Of a DNA stretch of 64,000 nt, positions 34,753 to 43,231 are shown in pieces. This DNA is from LMUY01 sp965199165. GTDB lineage: Bacteria; Pseudomonadota; Alphaproteobacteria; Acetobacterales; Acetobacteraceae. Position 1 is the stretch's first letter, and each line of letters opens with the position of its first letter. The stretch lies in the NCBI GenBank assembly GCA_965199165.1, contig OZ240681.1, positions 1,116,001-1,180,000 on the forward strand, given 5' to 3'. The notes below the pieces were generated by a model, which saw nothing but the letters and a program-made list of their open reading frames with translations, did no database searches and had not been told where the DNA came from. The position numbers were made by a program, and so were the translations under genes.

Positions 34753-37132
34753 CCGCGCGAGACGTCGGTGCCCGCGGCCGCCAGCGGCGCAGCAGAAGGG
34801 CGCTGCCCACCACGCTGACGGACGAGAACGCCATGGCGGCGCCCGCGACCGCCGGGCTGAGCAAACCGGCGGCCGCCATCGGAATGCCGACGACATTGTA
34901 GGCGAAGGCCCAGAACAGCCCGCTGCGGATCCGCCGATAGGTCCTCGCCGCGATGTCGAGCGCGGCGGGCACCAACGCCGGGTCGGGCCGCATCAAGGTG
35001 ATACCGGCCGCTGCGGCGGCCACGTCCGTCCCGCTCGCCATGGCGATGCCTACGTCCGCGGCGGCGAGTGCGGCTGCGTCGTTCACGCCGTCGCCCACCA
35101 TCGCGACACCGCCGGCCTGGCGCAGTGCGGCCACGGCCGCCGCCTTGTCTTCCGGCAACGCCTCCGCCCGGACGTCATCGATGCCCACCGCGCGGCCCAC
35201 CGCGGCCGCGGCCGCGGCCCGGTCGCCGCTGAGCATCACGACGGTCCGGCCCTCGGCACGGAGCGCGGCGACCGCCTCGGGCGCACCCGGCCGCACGGTG
35301 TCGCCAAAGCTCAGCATGCCGAGCAGCCGACCAGATTGCGCCAGGAAGGAGACGGTGTGCGCGGCCCCCGCAGCCCCGGCAAGTGCCGCGGTGTCGATGC
35401 CCTGCTCCGCCATCAGCCGCGCATTGCCCAGCAGGACGGGTTGCCCTGCCACGGTGGCGCTGACGCCGCGGCCCGGCAGTGCGCGCACCGGCCCGGCTGG
35501 CTCGACATGGTTGGCGCGGGCCAGCACGGCGCGCGCCAGCGGGTGTTCGCTGCCAGCCTGCACGGCGGCGGCCAACTGCAGCACGTCGTGCTCCGTGGCG
35601 CCGGGCACAGCGCGCACGCCCATCAGCTCCGGCCGGCCGAGCGTCAGCGTGCCCGTCTTGTCGAACACGACCGTCCGCACCGCCGCCGCACGTTCGAACA
35701 CCAGCGGGTCGCGCATCAGGATGCCATGTCGGGCAGCGGTGCCAGTGCCGACCATGATCGCGGCCGGTGTCGCCAGGCCCAGCGCGCATGGGCAAGCGAT
35801 CACCAGCACCGCCACCGCGTCGACCAGCGCGACCTGGACGCCGGCGCCGGCCAGCCACCAGCCGAATGCGGTGAGCACCGCGACCCCGATCACCACCGGG
35901 ACGAACACCGCGCTGACCCGGTCCACCAGGCGCTGCACCGGCGGCTTCTGCGCCTGCGCGTCGCCCACCAGCCGCACCAGCTGGGCCAGCCGGCTCTCCG
36001 CACCCAGCGCCACCGCCTCCACCACCAGCAGCCCTTCGCCGTTCACCGCGCCGCCGGTGACCGGGCTGCCGGGCTGCTTGGGCTGGGGCAGGCTCTCGCC
36101 CGTGAGCAGGCTTTCGTCCACGCCGGATTCACCCTCGCGCACCACGCCGTCGGCAGCGATGCGCTCCCCGGGGCGGACCACCAGCAGGTCGCCCACGCGC
36201 AGCGACGCCACCGCGACCTCCTGCTCGGCGCCGTCCCGGCGGACACGGGCGCGTTCGGGCCGCAACCGCTCCAGCGCCCCGATTGCGGCGCCGGCCTGTC
36301 GCCGCGCCCGGGCCTCCAACCACTTGCCAAGCCGGACCAACGCCACGACGGTGGCCGACGCCTCGAAATACAGCGGCGCGCCCTGCCCGGCGAGCAGCGC
36401 CCACAGGGACAGGCCGAAGGCGGCCGAGGTGCCGAGCGCCACCAGCGTGTCCATGGTGCCGGCGCCGCCGCGCAGCGCGTGCCAGGCGCCGCGATAGAAC
36501 CGTGCGCCGAACACGGCCTGCACCACGGCAGCCAAGCCGCATTGCACCCAGCCCGGCAGGCTTGCGTCCACCCCGAACGGCATCAGCAGCATCGGCAGCA
36601 GCAGCGGCGCCGCGAGCAGCAGCGCGCCCGCCGCAAGCAGCCCGTCCCGCCGGTCGCGCGCGCCGGGCGCGTCTGCGACGCCCGGCTCATCCGCTCCCGC
36701 GCGATAGCCCGCGGCCGCCACCGCCGCGACCAACGCCGCATCCTCGACGGTGGACAAGGCGTGCACGGTCGCACGGTCCGTCGCCAGGTTGACGTCCGCC
36801 CGGAGCACGCCCGGCACCCTGCCCAACGCCGCCTCCACCCGTCGCACGCAGGAGGCGCAGGTCATCCCGTCGAGCCGGAGCACCACGCTGCGCTCGGCCG
36901 CCGGATAGCCCGCCTGGCGCAGCGCGGCGGCCAGTGCCGCGGCGTCGAAGCCCGGGGCCGTGGTCACCGTGAGGCGTGCGGAAGCCAGGTTGGCCGTGGC
37001 GCCGTCGACGCCGGGCACCGCGGCGGCCGCCCGCTCGACCCGACGGACGCAGCCGGCGCAGCTCATGTCCGACACCGGCACCTCGAGGCGCTGTCCCGCC
37101 GCCGGCCGCTCCGCGATGATGACCCCGTCCAT
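34742..37132 (-). CDS. copA: Copper-translocating P-type ATPase (CopA-like)
   Basis: An inner-membrane P1B-ATPase of 796 residues that exports Cu(I). Two N-terminal metal-binding HMA domains carry MSCAGC and MTCASC. The channel has the CPC motif (VIACPCALGLATPAAIMVGT), the phosphorylation motif is VFDKTGTLTLG, and the hinge is AMVGDGVNDAAALAAADVGI. The last membrane helices are MAAAGLLSPAVAGAAMAFSS. I chose the ATG at 37132, which has GGAGG 6 bases upstream. No metal-responsive regulator of the CueR type is adjacent, so regulation cannot be read from the context. Confidence 0.94.
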   Translation of the reverse strand: MDGVIIAERPAAGQRLEVPVSDMSCAGCVRRVERAAAAVPGVDGATANLASARLTVTTAPGFDAAALAAALRQAGYPAAERSVVLRLDGMTCASCVRRVEAALGRVPGVLRADVNLATDRATVHALSTVEDAALVAAVAAAGYRAGADEPGVADAPGARDRRDGLLAAGALLLAAPLLLPMLLMPFGVDASLPGWVQCGLAAVVQAVFGARFYRGAWHALRGGAGTMDTLVALGTSAAFGLSLWALLAGQGAPLYFEASATVVALVRLGKWLEARARRQAGAAIGALERLRPERARVRRDGAEQEVAVASLRVGDLLVVRPGERIAADGVVREGESGVDESLLTGESLPQPKQPGSPVTGGAVNGEGLLVVEAVALGAESRLAQLVRLVGDAQAQKPPVQRLVDRVSAVFVPVVIGVAVLTAFGWWLAGAGVQVALVDAVAVLVIACPCALGLATPAAIMVGTGTAARHGILMRDPLVFERAAAVRTVVFDKTGTLTLGRPELMGVRAVPGATEHDVLQLAAAVQAGSEHPLARAVLARANHVEPAGPVRALPGRGVSATVAGQPVLLGNARLMAEQGIDTAALAGAAGAAHTVSFLAQSGRLLGMLSFGDTVRPGAPEAVAALRAEGRTVVMLSGDRAAAAAAVGRAVGIDDVRAEALPEDKAAAVAALRQAGGVAMVGDGVNDAAALAAADVGIAMASGTDVAAAAAGITLMRPDPALVPAALDIAARTYRRIRSGLFWAFAYNVVGIPMAAAGLLSPAVAGAAMAFSSVSVVGSALLLRRWRPRAPTSRAVTG

Positions 37133-37232
37133 GCCCATCCTCCGCGTCCGGCCTCCACATGGGGCCGCCTCAGGCCGCACGGTCAAGCGCAACGCACAGG
37201 GCCGCCTCGGACATGACGCATGGCCGTCGCGC

Positions 37233-37910
37233 TTAGTCCGGCCGCTGCTTCATCCGCTGCAGGGCGGCCATCACCTCCGCCACCGGCATCACGTCGGCGT
37301 ATTTCACCGCCATGTCGTAGAGGTTGGCGTAATGCGGCCCCTCGTGCTTGTCGGCGGTGCACTCCTCCGGCACGATCGTGCGGTAGCCATGCGACAGGCT
37401 GTCCACCACCGTCGCCCGCACGCAGCCGGAGGTGGAGCCGCCGGTGACGATCACCGTGTCCACCTTGTGCCAGGTCAGCAGCGAGGGCACGTGCGTCTCG
37501 TGGAAGGCCGAGGCCATCCGCTTGTTGATGACGATGTCGCGGTCCCGCTCGATGTGCAGCCGATCGTCGAACTCGGCCCGGCGCGATCCGGCCTTCACGT
37601 TCTGCAGCGAGTCCGGCGTGTCGCTGCGCGTGCCCCACACGCCGCAATCCTCGCCGGACGGCAGGTAGGCGACGTGGGTCCAGATCACCGGGCTGCCCAA
37701 GTCGCGACATAGCGCGCTCAGCTGGTTGATGTACTCCATCTGGTTCGGGTCGGTCTCGTAGGCGGTGACGAACTCGGCGGGCAGGGTATACGCCTTCTGC
37801 GGATCGACGTTGATCAACGCCACCTTGCGGCCGAAGCCGAAGCGGGCCCGGGTCGGCCGCGCCTTCAGCTCCTCGAACAGGGTGCGGGCGGATTTGTTCG
37901 ACAGCTCCAT
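37233..37910 (-). CDS. Isochorismatase-family cysteine hydrolase
   Basis: A 225-residue cytoplasmic hydrolase with the expected triad: Asp36 (LINVDPQKAY), Lys130 (VINKRMASAFHET) and nucleophile Cys163 (GGSTSGCVRATVVDSLSHGY). The long C-terminal part HEGPHYANLYDMAVKYADVM is like the N-carbamoylsarcosine or maleamate amidohydrolase branch rather than nicotinamidase. Substrate unknown. Its start is 3 bases after the stop of the MetX-like secreted hydrolase upstream, so they form an operon. Confidence 0.85.
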   Translation of the reverse strand: MELSNKSARTLFEELKARPTRARFGFGRKVALINVDPQKAYTLPAEFVTAYETDPNQMEYINQLSALCRDLGSPVIWTHVAYLPSGEDCGVWGTRSDTPDSLQNVKAGSRRAEFDDRLHIERDRDIVINKRMASAFHETHVPSLLTWHKVDTVIVTGGSTSGCVRATVVDSLSHGYRTIVPEECTADKHEGPHYANLYDMAVKYADVMPVAEVMAALQRMKQRPD

Positions 37911-37913
37911 GCC

Positions 37914-38987
37914 CTATTGTCCGTGCTCCGGCACCGTTTGCAGAAAGCTGCGCAGCTGCTCGCCCCAGAACTGGGCGTATCCCGCGGTGCCGTGGCCGTG
38001 CGTCTCCGCACTGGCCGGGATCAGGTACAGCCGCCCGTTGCGCAGGCGCTGCATCGCCTGCGCCATCACCCCGGTTTCCGGCGGGTTGCGCTCGTCGTCG
38101 GCCGAGTTGATGGCCAGCACCGCGGCGTCGATCCGACCCAGCTGTGCCGACGGGTCGTAGTCGCGGGAGGCATCCCACTGGTAGAGGAAATCGTTGGCGT
38201 CCGCCGGCGGCGGTGCCGCCAGTTGGGCGTCGACATAGGCGTTGGCCAATGCGGTGGTGGGTGCGGCGTGCTGGTAGGCGAGCGTCCCGCCATTGGTGGC
38301 GATGCCGAACATCGCGTTGATGGTGCGCAGCGAGGCCGGCTCCGCGGCGTAGTCGCCCCCCTTGTAGTCCGGGTCGCGCCGGATCGACTCTACCAGCAAG
38401 CGGCGCATCATCCAGTTCCGGGCGGCCATCGCGGTCGGCTGCGACGCCATCGGCACCAGCGCGTCCATGAAGCCGGGATAGGTCACGCCCCAGACCCAGG
38501 CATGCATCCCGCCCATCGAGTTGCCGAGCACCAGGCGCAGGTGGTGCAGGCCGAGCCCTTCCGTCACCAGGCGGTACTCCGCCAGGACCATGTCGTCGTA
38601 GTCATAGGCCGGGAACCTGGCGTGCAGCCCGTCCGACGGCTTGGACGACTGCCCCGTCCCGATCGTATCCGGCAGGATGACGAAGTATTTCGTCGCGTCG
38701 AGCGGCTGGCCCGGGCCGAACAGCTGCCCCCCGAAGCTTGGCGCCAGCAGCCCCGTCCCGGTGCCCGCCGTGCCGTGGATGATCAGCACCGGTTCGCCGG
38801 AGGGCGCCCCGAGCGTGGTGTAGTGCAGCCGGAGTTCCGGCATGACCTCGCCGGTGTGGAAATGGAAATCATGCGCGACCCAGTCGGCCTGGTGGGCCGC
38901 CGGCGCGTCCGCCGCCTCCGCATGCAGGCTGGCCAGACATAGCGCCGCGGCGGCGAGGGCGCGCAGCAGGGTGCTCCGGTTCGTCAT
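37914..38987 (-). CDS. Secreted alpha/beta hydrolase, MetX-like
   Basis: A 357-residue alpha/beta hydrolase with a signal peptide (ALAAAALCLASLHAEAADAP). The nucleophile elbow is GNSMGGMHAW with Ser157, the acid is in INSADDERNPPETG and the His in SAETHGHGTAGYAQ. The fold and LPDTIGTGQSSKP segment resemble homoserine O-acetyltransferase (MetX), but a periplasmic location makes methionine synthesis unlikely, and a hydrolase role is more probable. It is upstream of, and 3 bases from, the isochorismatase-family gene. Confidence 0.8.
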   Translation of the reverse strand: MTNRSTLLRALAAAALCLASLHAEAADAPAAHQADWVAHDFHFHTGEVMPELRLHYTTLGAPSGEPVLIIHGTAGTGTGLLAPSFGGQLFGPGQPLDATKYFVILPDTIGTGQSSKPSDGLHARFPAYDYDDMVLAEYRLVTEGLGLHHLRLVLGNSMGGMHAWVWGVTYPGFMDALVPMASQPTAMAARNWMMRRLLVESIRRDPDYKGGDYAAEPASLRTINAMFGIATNGGTLAYQHAAPTTALANAYVDAQLAAPPPADANDFLYQWDASRDYDPSAQLGRIDAAVLAINSADDERNPPETGVMAQAMQRLRNGRLYLIPASAETHGHGTAGYAQFWGEQLRSFLQTVPEHGQ

Positions 38988-39018
38988 GGCCGTCCCTCTG
39001 TTTCGGCCGACGGTAGGG

Positions 39019-40014
39019 TTAAGGCGGTTCCGAAGTCAAAATGCGATCGTCCGCGGAGCCCTGGCCGGTGGACGCGGCGGCCAGGTCCGCCATGAGGCGG
39101 TCGGCAACCGGCACGCGGTAATGCACCGGGTCCCAGTAATTCGTCCGCTCCCGGGTGATGGGGCTCGGGATTTGGAAATCGACCACCGTCGTGTTCGGCA
39201 CCTCCGCAGCGATTGCCGCGACCTGCACCTTGCACGCAGCCCAACCGGCGGCGAAGTCGCTGCCGGGTTCACCCTGGAGGGAGACGTGGGCCGGCGTGAA
39301 GAACACGATCTTCCGCGTGCGGCCGGGCAGCGCGCCCAACGCGTGGGCCAGCATCGGCAGGGCCGGCAGCACGTGCGGCCCGGGGCTGGCGGGCAGGTCC
39401 GCCGGCACGCCCCAGCGCGCGAACGCGGCGGCCACGCGGGCCGGGTCGTAGGCCGCTTCCGGCGGTAGGAAGTTGGTGTAGCCGTCCAGGCCGTAGCGCC
39501 GCCGCTTCAGCCCCAGCATCACCCAGAGCTGGCTCGCCGCCTCCTGCACCGCGTAGAGGTTGAAGATTTGCCCGTAGCCGCTCCAGTGCGAGCGGCGATA
39601 CATCCAGTCGGGGAACGGCCGGCCGCTGCTGCGCTCCGGCGCCTCGGCGCACCACACGCCGTCCAGCCCGATCACCACCGTGCGGGCGGCCGGGTGGGTT
39701 CGGGTGAACAGCGCCAGCATCCGGCTCTGCTCCCAGGCCGTGGCGGCGTTCATCGCCAGGTTGGCGAAACGGCCGCCCAGCAACCGGTCCAGCACCTCCG
39801 GCCGCAACAGGCGGGAGGAGGAGGAGCCGATCACGACCGAGTCGAAGCGGCCCGCGCTGGCCAGCGCGGGCATGGAGAACCGCGCATTGGTGGAGACCGG
39901 CACCCGCGGCAACGGGGGCGACAGCGGCAGCATGCCCCAAGGATCGATGATGGCGACGAACAGGTAGACGAAGGCCAGCAGCCCGAGCGTCGAGCCGACG
40001 AACCAGCCAAGCAT
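39019..40014 (-). CDS. SGNH-type membrane-anchored protein, partner of the MBOAT acyltransferase
   Basis: A 331-residue protein with an N-terminal membrane anchor (LGLLAFVYLFVAIIDPWGML) and a periplasmic domain. VVIGSSSSRLL supplies a candidate catalytic Ser and YWDPVHYRVPVADRL a DxxH pair, as in AlgJ/AlgX/DltD-type SGNH proteins. It follows the MBOAT gene by 13 bases, the usual arrangement for moving acyl (mostly acetyl) groups from the cytoplasm to an exported polysaccharide. The target polymer is not apparent; no glycan synthase is adjacent. Confidence 0.72.
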   Translation of the reverse strand: MLGWFVGSTLGLLAFVYLFVAIIDPWGMLPLSPPLPRVPVSTNARFSMPALASAGRFDSVVIGSSSSRLLRPEVLDRLLGGRFANLAMNAATAWEQSRMLALFTRTHPAARTVVIGLDGVWCAEAPERSSGRPFPDWMYRRSHWSGYGQIFNLYAVQEAASQLWVMLGLKRRRYGLDGYTNFLPPEAAYDPARVAAAFARWGVPADLPASPGPHVLPALPMLAHALGALPGRTRKIVFFTPAHVSLQGEPGSDFAAGWAACKVQVAAIAAEVPNTTVVDFQIPSPITRERTNYWDPVHYRVPVADRLMADLAAASTGQGSADDRILTSEPP

Positions 40015-40027
40015 CCGGCGCCACGGG

Positions 40028-41404
40028 TCAGAACTGGAAATAGATGAACTCGGTCGGCAGCCGGCCGCCGACCAGCAGCAGCAGGAACACCAGCGCGGCG
40101 CCGGCCGGCAGCGCCAGCCAGCGCGCCGGGCGCAGCCGCTCCAGCGCCAAGGCCTGGCTGGTCGGCATCAGCAGCACGATGGCCACTGCACCGGCCACGA
40201 CGGCTGCGTTGTCGACGTGCAGCCGCCCGATCCCGCCCTGCCCCGCCAGCCCGCCGAACATCCGCGCCGCCGTGGCGAAGTCCGGGGAGCGGAACAGCAC
40301 CCAGCCGCCCAGCACGAACAGGGCCGTCAGCAGCCAGCCCGCCAGCCTCGGCATGCGCAGCCCGGCGCGATGCCACGCACCGTTGGCGGCCAGCGCCAGC
40401 CCGTGCAGCCCGCCCCAGGCGACGAAGGTCCAGGCCGCGCCGTGCCACAGCCCGCCCAGCAGCATGGTGGCCACTACGTTGGCCACTTGCCGGCCCGGCC
40501 CGGCCCGGTTGCCGCCCAGCGGGATGTAGACGTAGTCCCGCAGGAAGCGGGACAGGGTGATGTGCCAGCGGCGCCAAAACTCCCGGATCGAGGCGGCGCG
40601 GTACGGGGCGGCGAAGTTCAGCGGCAGGCGCAGGCCGAACATCAGGCCCAGCCCGATCGCCATGTCCGAATAGCCGGAGAAGTCGAAGTAGATTTGCAGG
40701 GTGTAGGTGCCGGCCGCCGCCCACGCCTCCGCCAGGCTGGGGTGCGCCCCGGCGGCGACGCGGGCGTAGATCGGGTCGCAGACCTGCGCCACCGTGTCGG
40801 CGATGGCGGCCTTCTTCGCCAGGCCCAGGAGGAAGAGCGCACCACCGCGCGCCAGGTTCTCCCACACCGCCGGGCGGCGCGGGTCGAGCGCGAATTGCGG
40901 GATGATTTCGTTGTGCCGCACCAGCGGCCCGGCGATCAGCTGCGGGAAGAAGGTGACGAAGGCGGCGAACTCCAGCAGCCCATACACGTGCCGGTCGCCG
41001 CGGCGCAGGTCCACGAGGTAGCTGATCTTCTGGAAGGTGAAGAAGGAGATGCCGAGCGGCAGCACGATGCCCCAGGCCGCGTGCGTGGCGCCGAGCAGCC
41101 CGGCCAGGCTGTCCGCGGCGAAGTCGGCGTATTTGCAGACGCCCAGCACCAGGAGGTTCATCGCCACCCCGGCCACCAGCCACGCGTCCCGCCGCCACCG
41201 CCCGTAGGCGCGCACCACCAGCCAGTTCGCCAGGGTGAGCCCGACCAGCAGCGGCACGAAGCGGACATCCCACCAGCCGTAGAACAGCAGCGAGGCCGCC
41301 ACCAGCACGCCCTGCCGCAGCGCCACGCGCGCGGCGGCCAGGTAGTACAGCCCCAGCACGCATGGCAGGAAGCCCAGAATAAACAGCTGCGAGTTGAACA
41401 GCAT
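40028..41404 (-). CDS. MBOAT family O-acyltransferase (AlgI-like)
   Basis: An inner-membrane acyltransferase of 458 residues with about ten hydrophobic segments. AlgI-type landmarks are MLFNSQLFILGFLPCVLGLY at the start, PLGISFFTFQKISYLVD, FFPQLIAGPLVRHNEIIPQF, FDFSGYSDMAIGLGLMFG and the catalytic His in MLLGGLWHGAAWTFVAWGGL. AlgI passes acetyl groups across the membrane to a periplasmic partner, here probably the SGNH-type protein 13 bases downstream. The start at 41404 is the first residue of the conserved N-terminus. It diverges from the accessory island at 41525. Confidence 0.92.
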   Translation of the reverse strand: MLFNSQLFILGFLPCVLGLYYLAAARVALRQGVLVAASLLFYGWWDVRFVPLLVGLTLANWLVVRAYGRWRRDAWLVAGVAMNLLVLGVCKYADFAADSLAGLLGATHAAWGIVLPLGISFFTFQKISYLVDLRRGDRHVYGLLEFAAFVTFFPQLIAGPLVRHNEIIPQFALDPRRPAVWENLARGGALFLLGLAKKAAIADTVAQVCDPIYARVAAGAHPSLAEAWAAAGTYTLQIYFDFSGYSDMAIGLGLMFGLRLPLNFAAPYRAASIREFWRRWHITLSRFLRDYVYIPLGGNRAGPGRQVANVVATMLLGGLWHGAAWTFVAWGGLHGLALAANGAWHRAGLRMPRLAGWLLTALFVLGGWVLFRSPDFATAARMFGGLAGQGGIGRLHVDNAAVVAGAVAIVLLMPTSQALALERLRPARWLALPAGAALVFLLLLVGGRLPTEFIYFQF

Positions 41405-41464
41405 CGGCCGCCTATGCCGCGCGGGTGGAGGGCTGTCCAGGGCGACCACATCAATGACGGTGCC

Positions 41465-41507
41465 GGAATGTCTTGAAACTGTGCCGCTCCTTGTAGGAAG
41501 ACATTCC
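41465..41507. repeat. 10-base inverted repeat at the left edge of the accessory island
   Basis: Perfect 10-base arms GGAATGTCTT (41465-41474) and AAGACATTCC (41498-41507) with a 23-base spacer, ending 17 bases before the effector ATG. It may be an operator, a hairpin in the effector leader or a boundary sequence of the inserted block. I found no second copy near 43690-43735. Confidence 0.6.
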
Positions 41508-41524
41508 TTTGGCTGGAGTGACCG

Positions 41525-42516
41525 ATGGGTAACGAGTCATGGATCTATCAAGGACGGCAGTCGCATAACTGGTTCGGCCACGGAACGGGTCCGCATGACA
41601 GCCTGACGCCTCGGGCTGGCGCTGATGGTTTCTTCGCTCCGGACCAGGTCGATGCGAGGATCAAGTATGTCGCCTCGACCATGATCGGCCACGTCCCGCG
41701 TGATGATCGTGGGAGGTGGTCCGCTGCGCTGAGCCCGGACGTCCTCGGACGTCTGAGCCGGGCCATGGAGGCTTGGCAGAGCACAGACGGGCTCAGCCGT
41801 TCGGCGTTCCGCGACCGCTTCCTCGACCGGTATGCGAGCGATGCGCTGGTCGACCAACTCCGGGCAGCAGCGCGTGGCGCGGAGTGGGGACAGACCAGCG
41901 GTGATTGGGGCTATGCGGGAGAGCAACTCGCCGCTGCCGCTTTGTCGATAGGTGTCGACGGTTGGCCGCGGTTCGTCGCTGACCTTGCCGAACGCGCGAT
42001 GGCTGCCGGGGACGCTGATGCGTCCGAGCGTCCACGCTTCCTCCGAGCCGTGGACATCGGCGACGCGCCGGACATGGCGACGGTCCGCCGCATTGCCGAG
42101 AACGCGGGCGACCGGGATATCGACGTCGTGGATGCTCGTCTTCAAGGGCTCATCGCCAACGTCATTGCGAAGGCGAACGTGAGCATACCCGGGGAGGCAA
42201 ACCCGATGGGTTTTGGAACGCGGATGCACAAGTTGCTTCGGGACGAGGTGGAAGCGGCGAAGATCCCTAGCGTTACAGCAGAGGAGTCGTTTATCGACGG
42301 GAAAGCCGCGAACTATGGTGAGATCGGAACGATCCGGACTGACGTTCTGCTAAGAGACGCATCGGGCAAGATTGTCGCGGTTGGGATTGGAAGACCGGTA
42401 TGAACCTTTCTATGTCACCGGCTCGTATCCGAGACATCCAAGAGGGCGTGGGAACGGAGTACGGCCTGGTTCCAGTACGCGTGATCGGCGCACGTATAGA
42501 TGTCGCTCGGCGGTAG
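41525..42516 (+). pseudogene. Putative PD-(D/E)XK nuclease effector with a one-base frameshift
   Basis: As written the frame stops at 42403 after 292 residues (MGNESWIYQGRQSHNWFGHG onward). Near its end it reads EIGTIRTDVLLRDASGKIVA with Asp273, then loses sense. Adding one base at about 42382 continues the frame as AVWDWKTGMNLSMSPARIRD to a stop at 42516, giving about 330 residues. The restored core has a helix (GTRMHKLLRDEVEA), Glu253/254, Asp273 and Asp288-x-Lys290, the PD-(D/E)XK layout, and the restored stop lies 3 bases before the next ATG. There is no signal peptide. A polymorphic-toxin or secretion-effector nuclease is the best guess; GGAG precedes the ATG. Mutation or sequencing error cannot be told apart. 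Confidence 0.62.
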
Positions 42517-42519
42517 ACC

Positions 42520-43191
42520 ATGTCACGCAAGAACATCTGCCAGAAAATCTGCGCCAGCCTGCCGGGTAATTTCCTCATCAATAAAGGTATCATCTACCAC
42601 GCGGCATACCAGCATGTCATTCGCGGCTTCCTTGTTGAGGGATCGGCCTACAAGGACAATTGGCGGCTCCATGACTTCACATTCGCCCTGTTCCGCACCC
42701 ACAAGTTCATCCACATCTCCAATTGTCAGGCATTCAGCAATGGAAATGCCTCGTCTGGAACTTGGTTCGAAGGTGACGACAAGACAATCGTCTCCGATGC
42801 GTTGCAGGCCATCCACGCGTCACACTCCCTCGCAGACATCCTGCAGGGGTGCTCGCCTGCACAATACCTTGAACGTTACAGCGTGCCGGACCTCGATGAT
42901 GCCCACCCGACGGACGCATTCGACCTAGCCTGTGCCGCCGGCCTCTGCGGCGACCTCACCTTCGCGAGGACGGGCCTGGAAAGCGCCCGGCAGAGCCGCA
43001 TCGACCTCGCACGCCTCTACGGGCCATACACCGACCATGACGCGTTCCTCCAGATGGTCGCCGATTGGCTCGCCGCCCTTGATGGAGGCGTTGAGGCGTT
43101 CAGGGCGTTCCAGCAAAAGGCAACAGCGGCCGCCGCTGCCGCCCATGGCTTCTGTCCGCCGAGCTTTGGCAAACCCCCAGCTGGGGCGTAA
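42520..43191 (+). CDS. Protein of unknown function, candidate immunity protein
   Basis: A 223-residue protein without signal peptide or membrane segment. Its first half is mixed alpha/beta and relatively rich in Asn, His and Phe (LINKGIIYHAAYQHVIRGFL, NWRLHDFTFALFRTHKFIHI); the second half is helical and acidic (DLDDAHPTDAFDLACAAGLC) and ends with an Ala-rich run. Base composition in its first 400 bases is lower in GC than the flanking genes. It begins 3 bases after the restored stop of the nuclease-like gene, which suits an immunity protein, but I recognise no family. Confidence 0.6.
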   Translation: MSRKNICQKICASLPGNFLINKGIIYHAAYQHVIRGFLVEGSAYKDNWRLHDFTFALFRTHKFIHISNCQAFSNGNASSGTWFEGDDKTIVSDALQAIHASHSLADILQGCSPAQYLERYSVPDLDDAHPTDAFDLACAAGLCGDLTFARTGLESARQSRIDLARLYGPYTDHDAFLQMVADWLAALDGGVEAFRAFQQKATAAAAAAHGFCPPSFGKPPAGA

Positions 43192-43231
43192 ATCTAACCC
43201 TCACGTTGGACAACTAGGAAATCGCCCCCGT

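Noticed and set aside
35336..37216. 626-codon plus-strand frame opposite copA
   Set aside because: Shadow of copA; His/Gln/Arg-rich repeats of codon pattern only.
37914..38987. Homoserine O-acetyltransferase (metX) for methionine synthesis
   Set aside because: A cleavable signal peptide places it in the periplasm, where the acetyl-CoA substrate is absent.
42370..42403. Programmed -1 ribosomal frameshift in the effector gene
   Set aside because: The bases at the junction (GCG GTT GGG) do not form a slippery heptamer, and no downstream stem or pseudoknot is apparent; a missing base is simpler.
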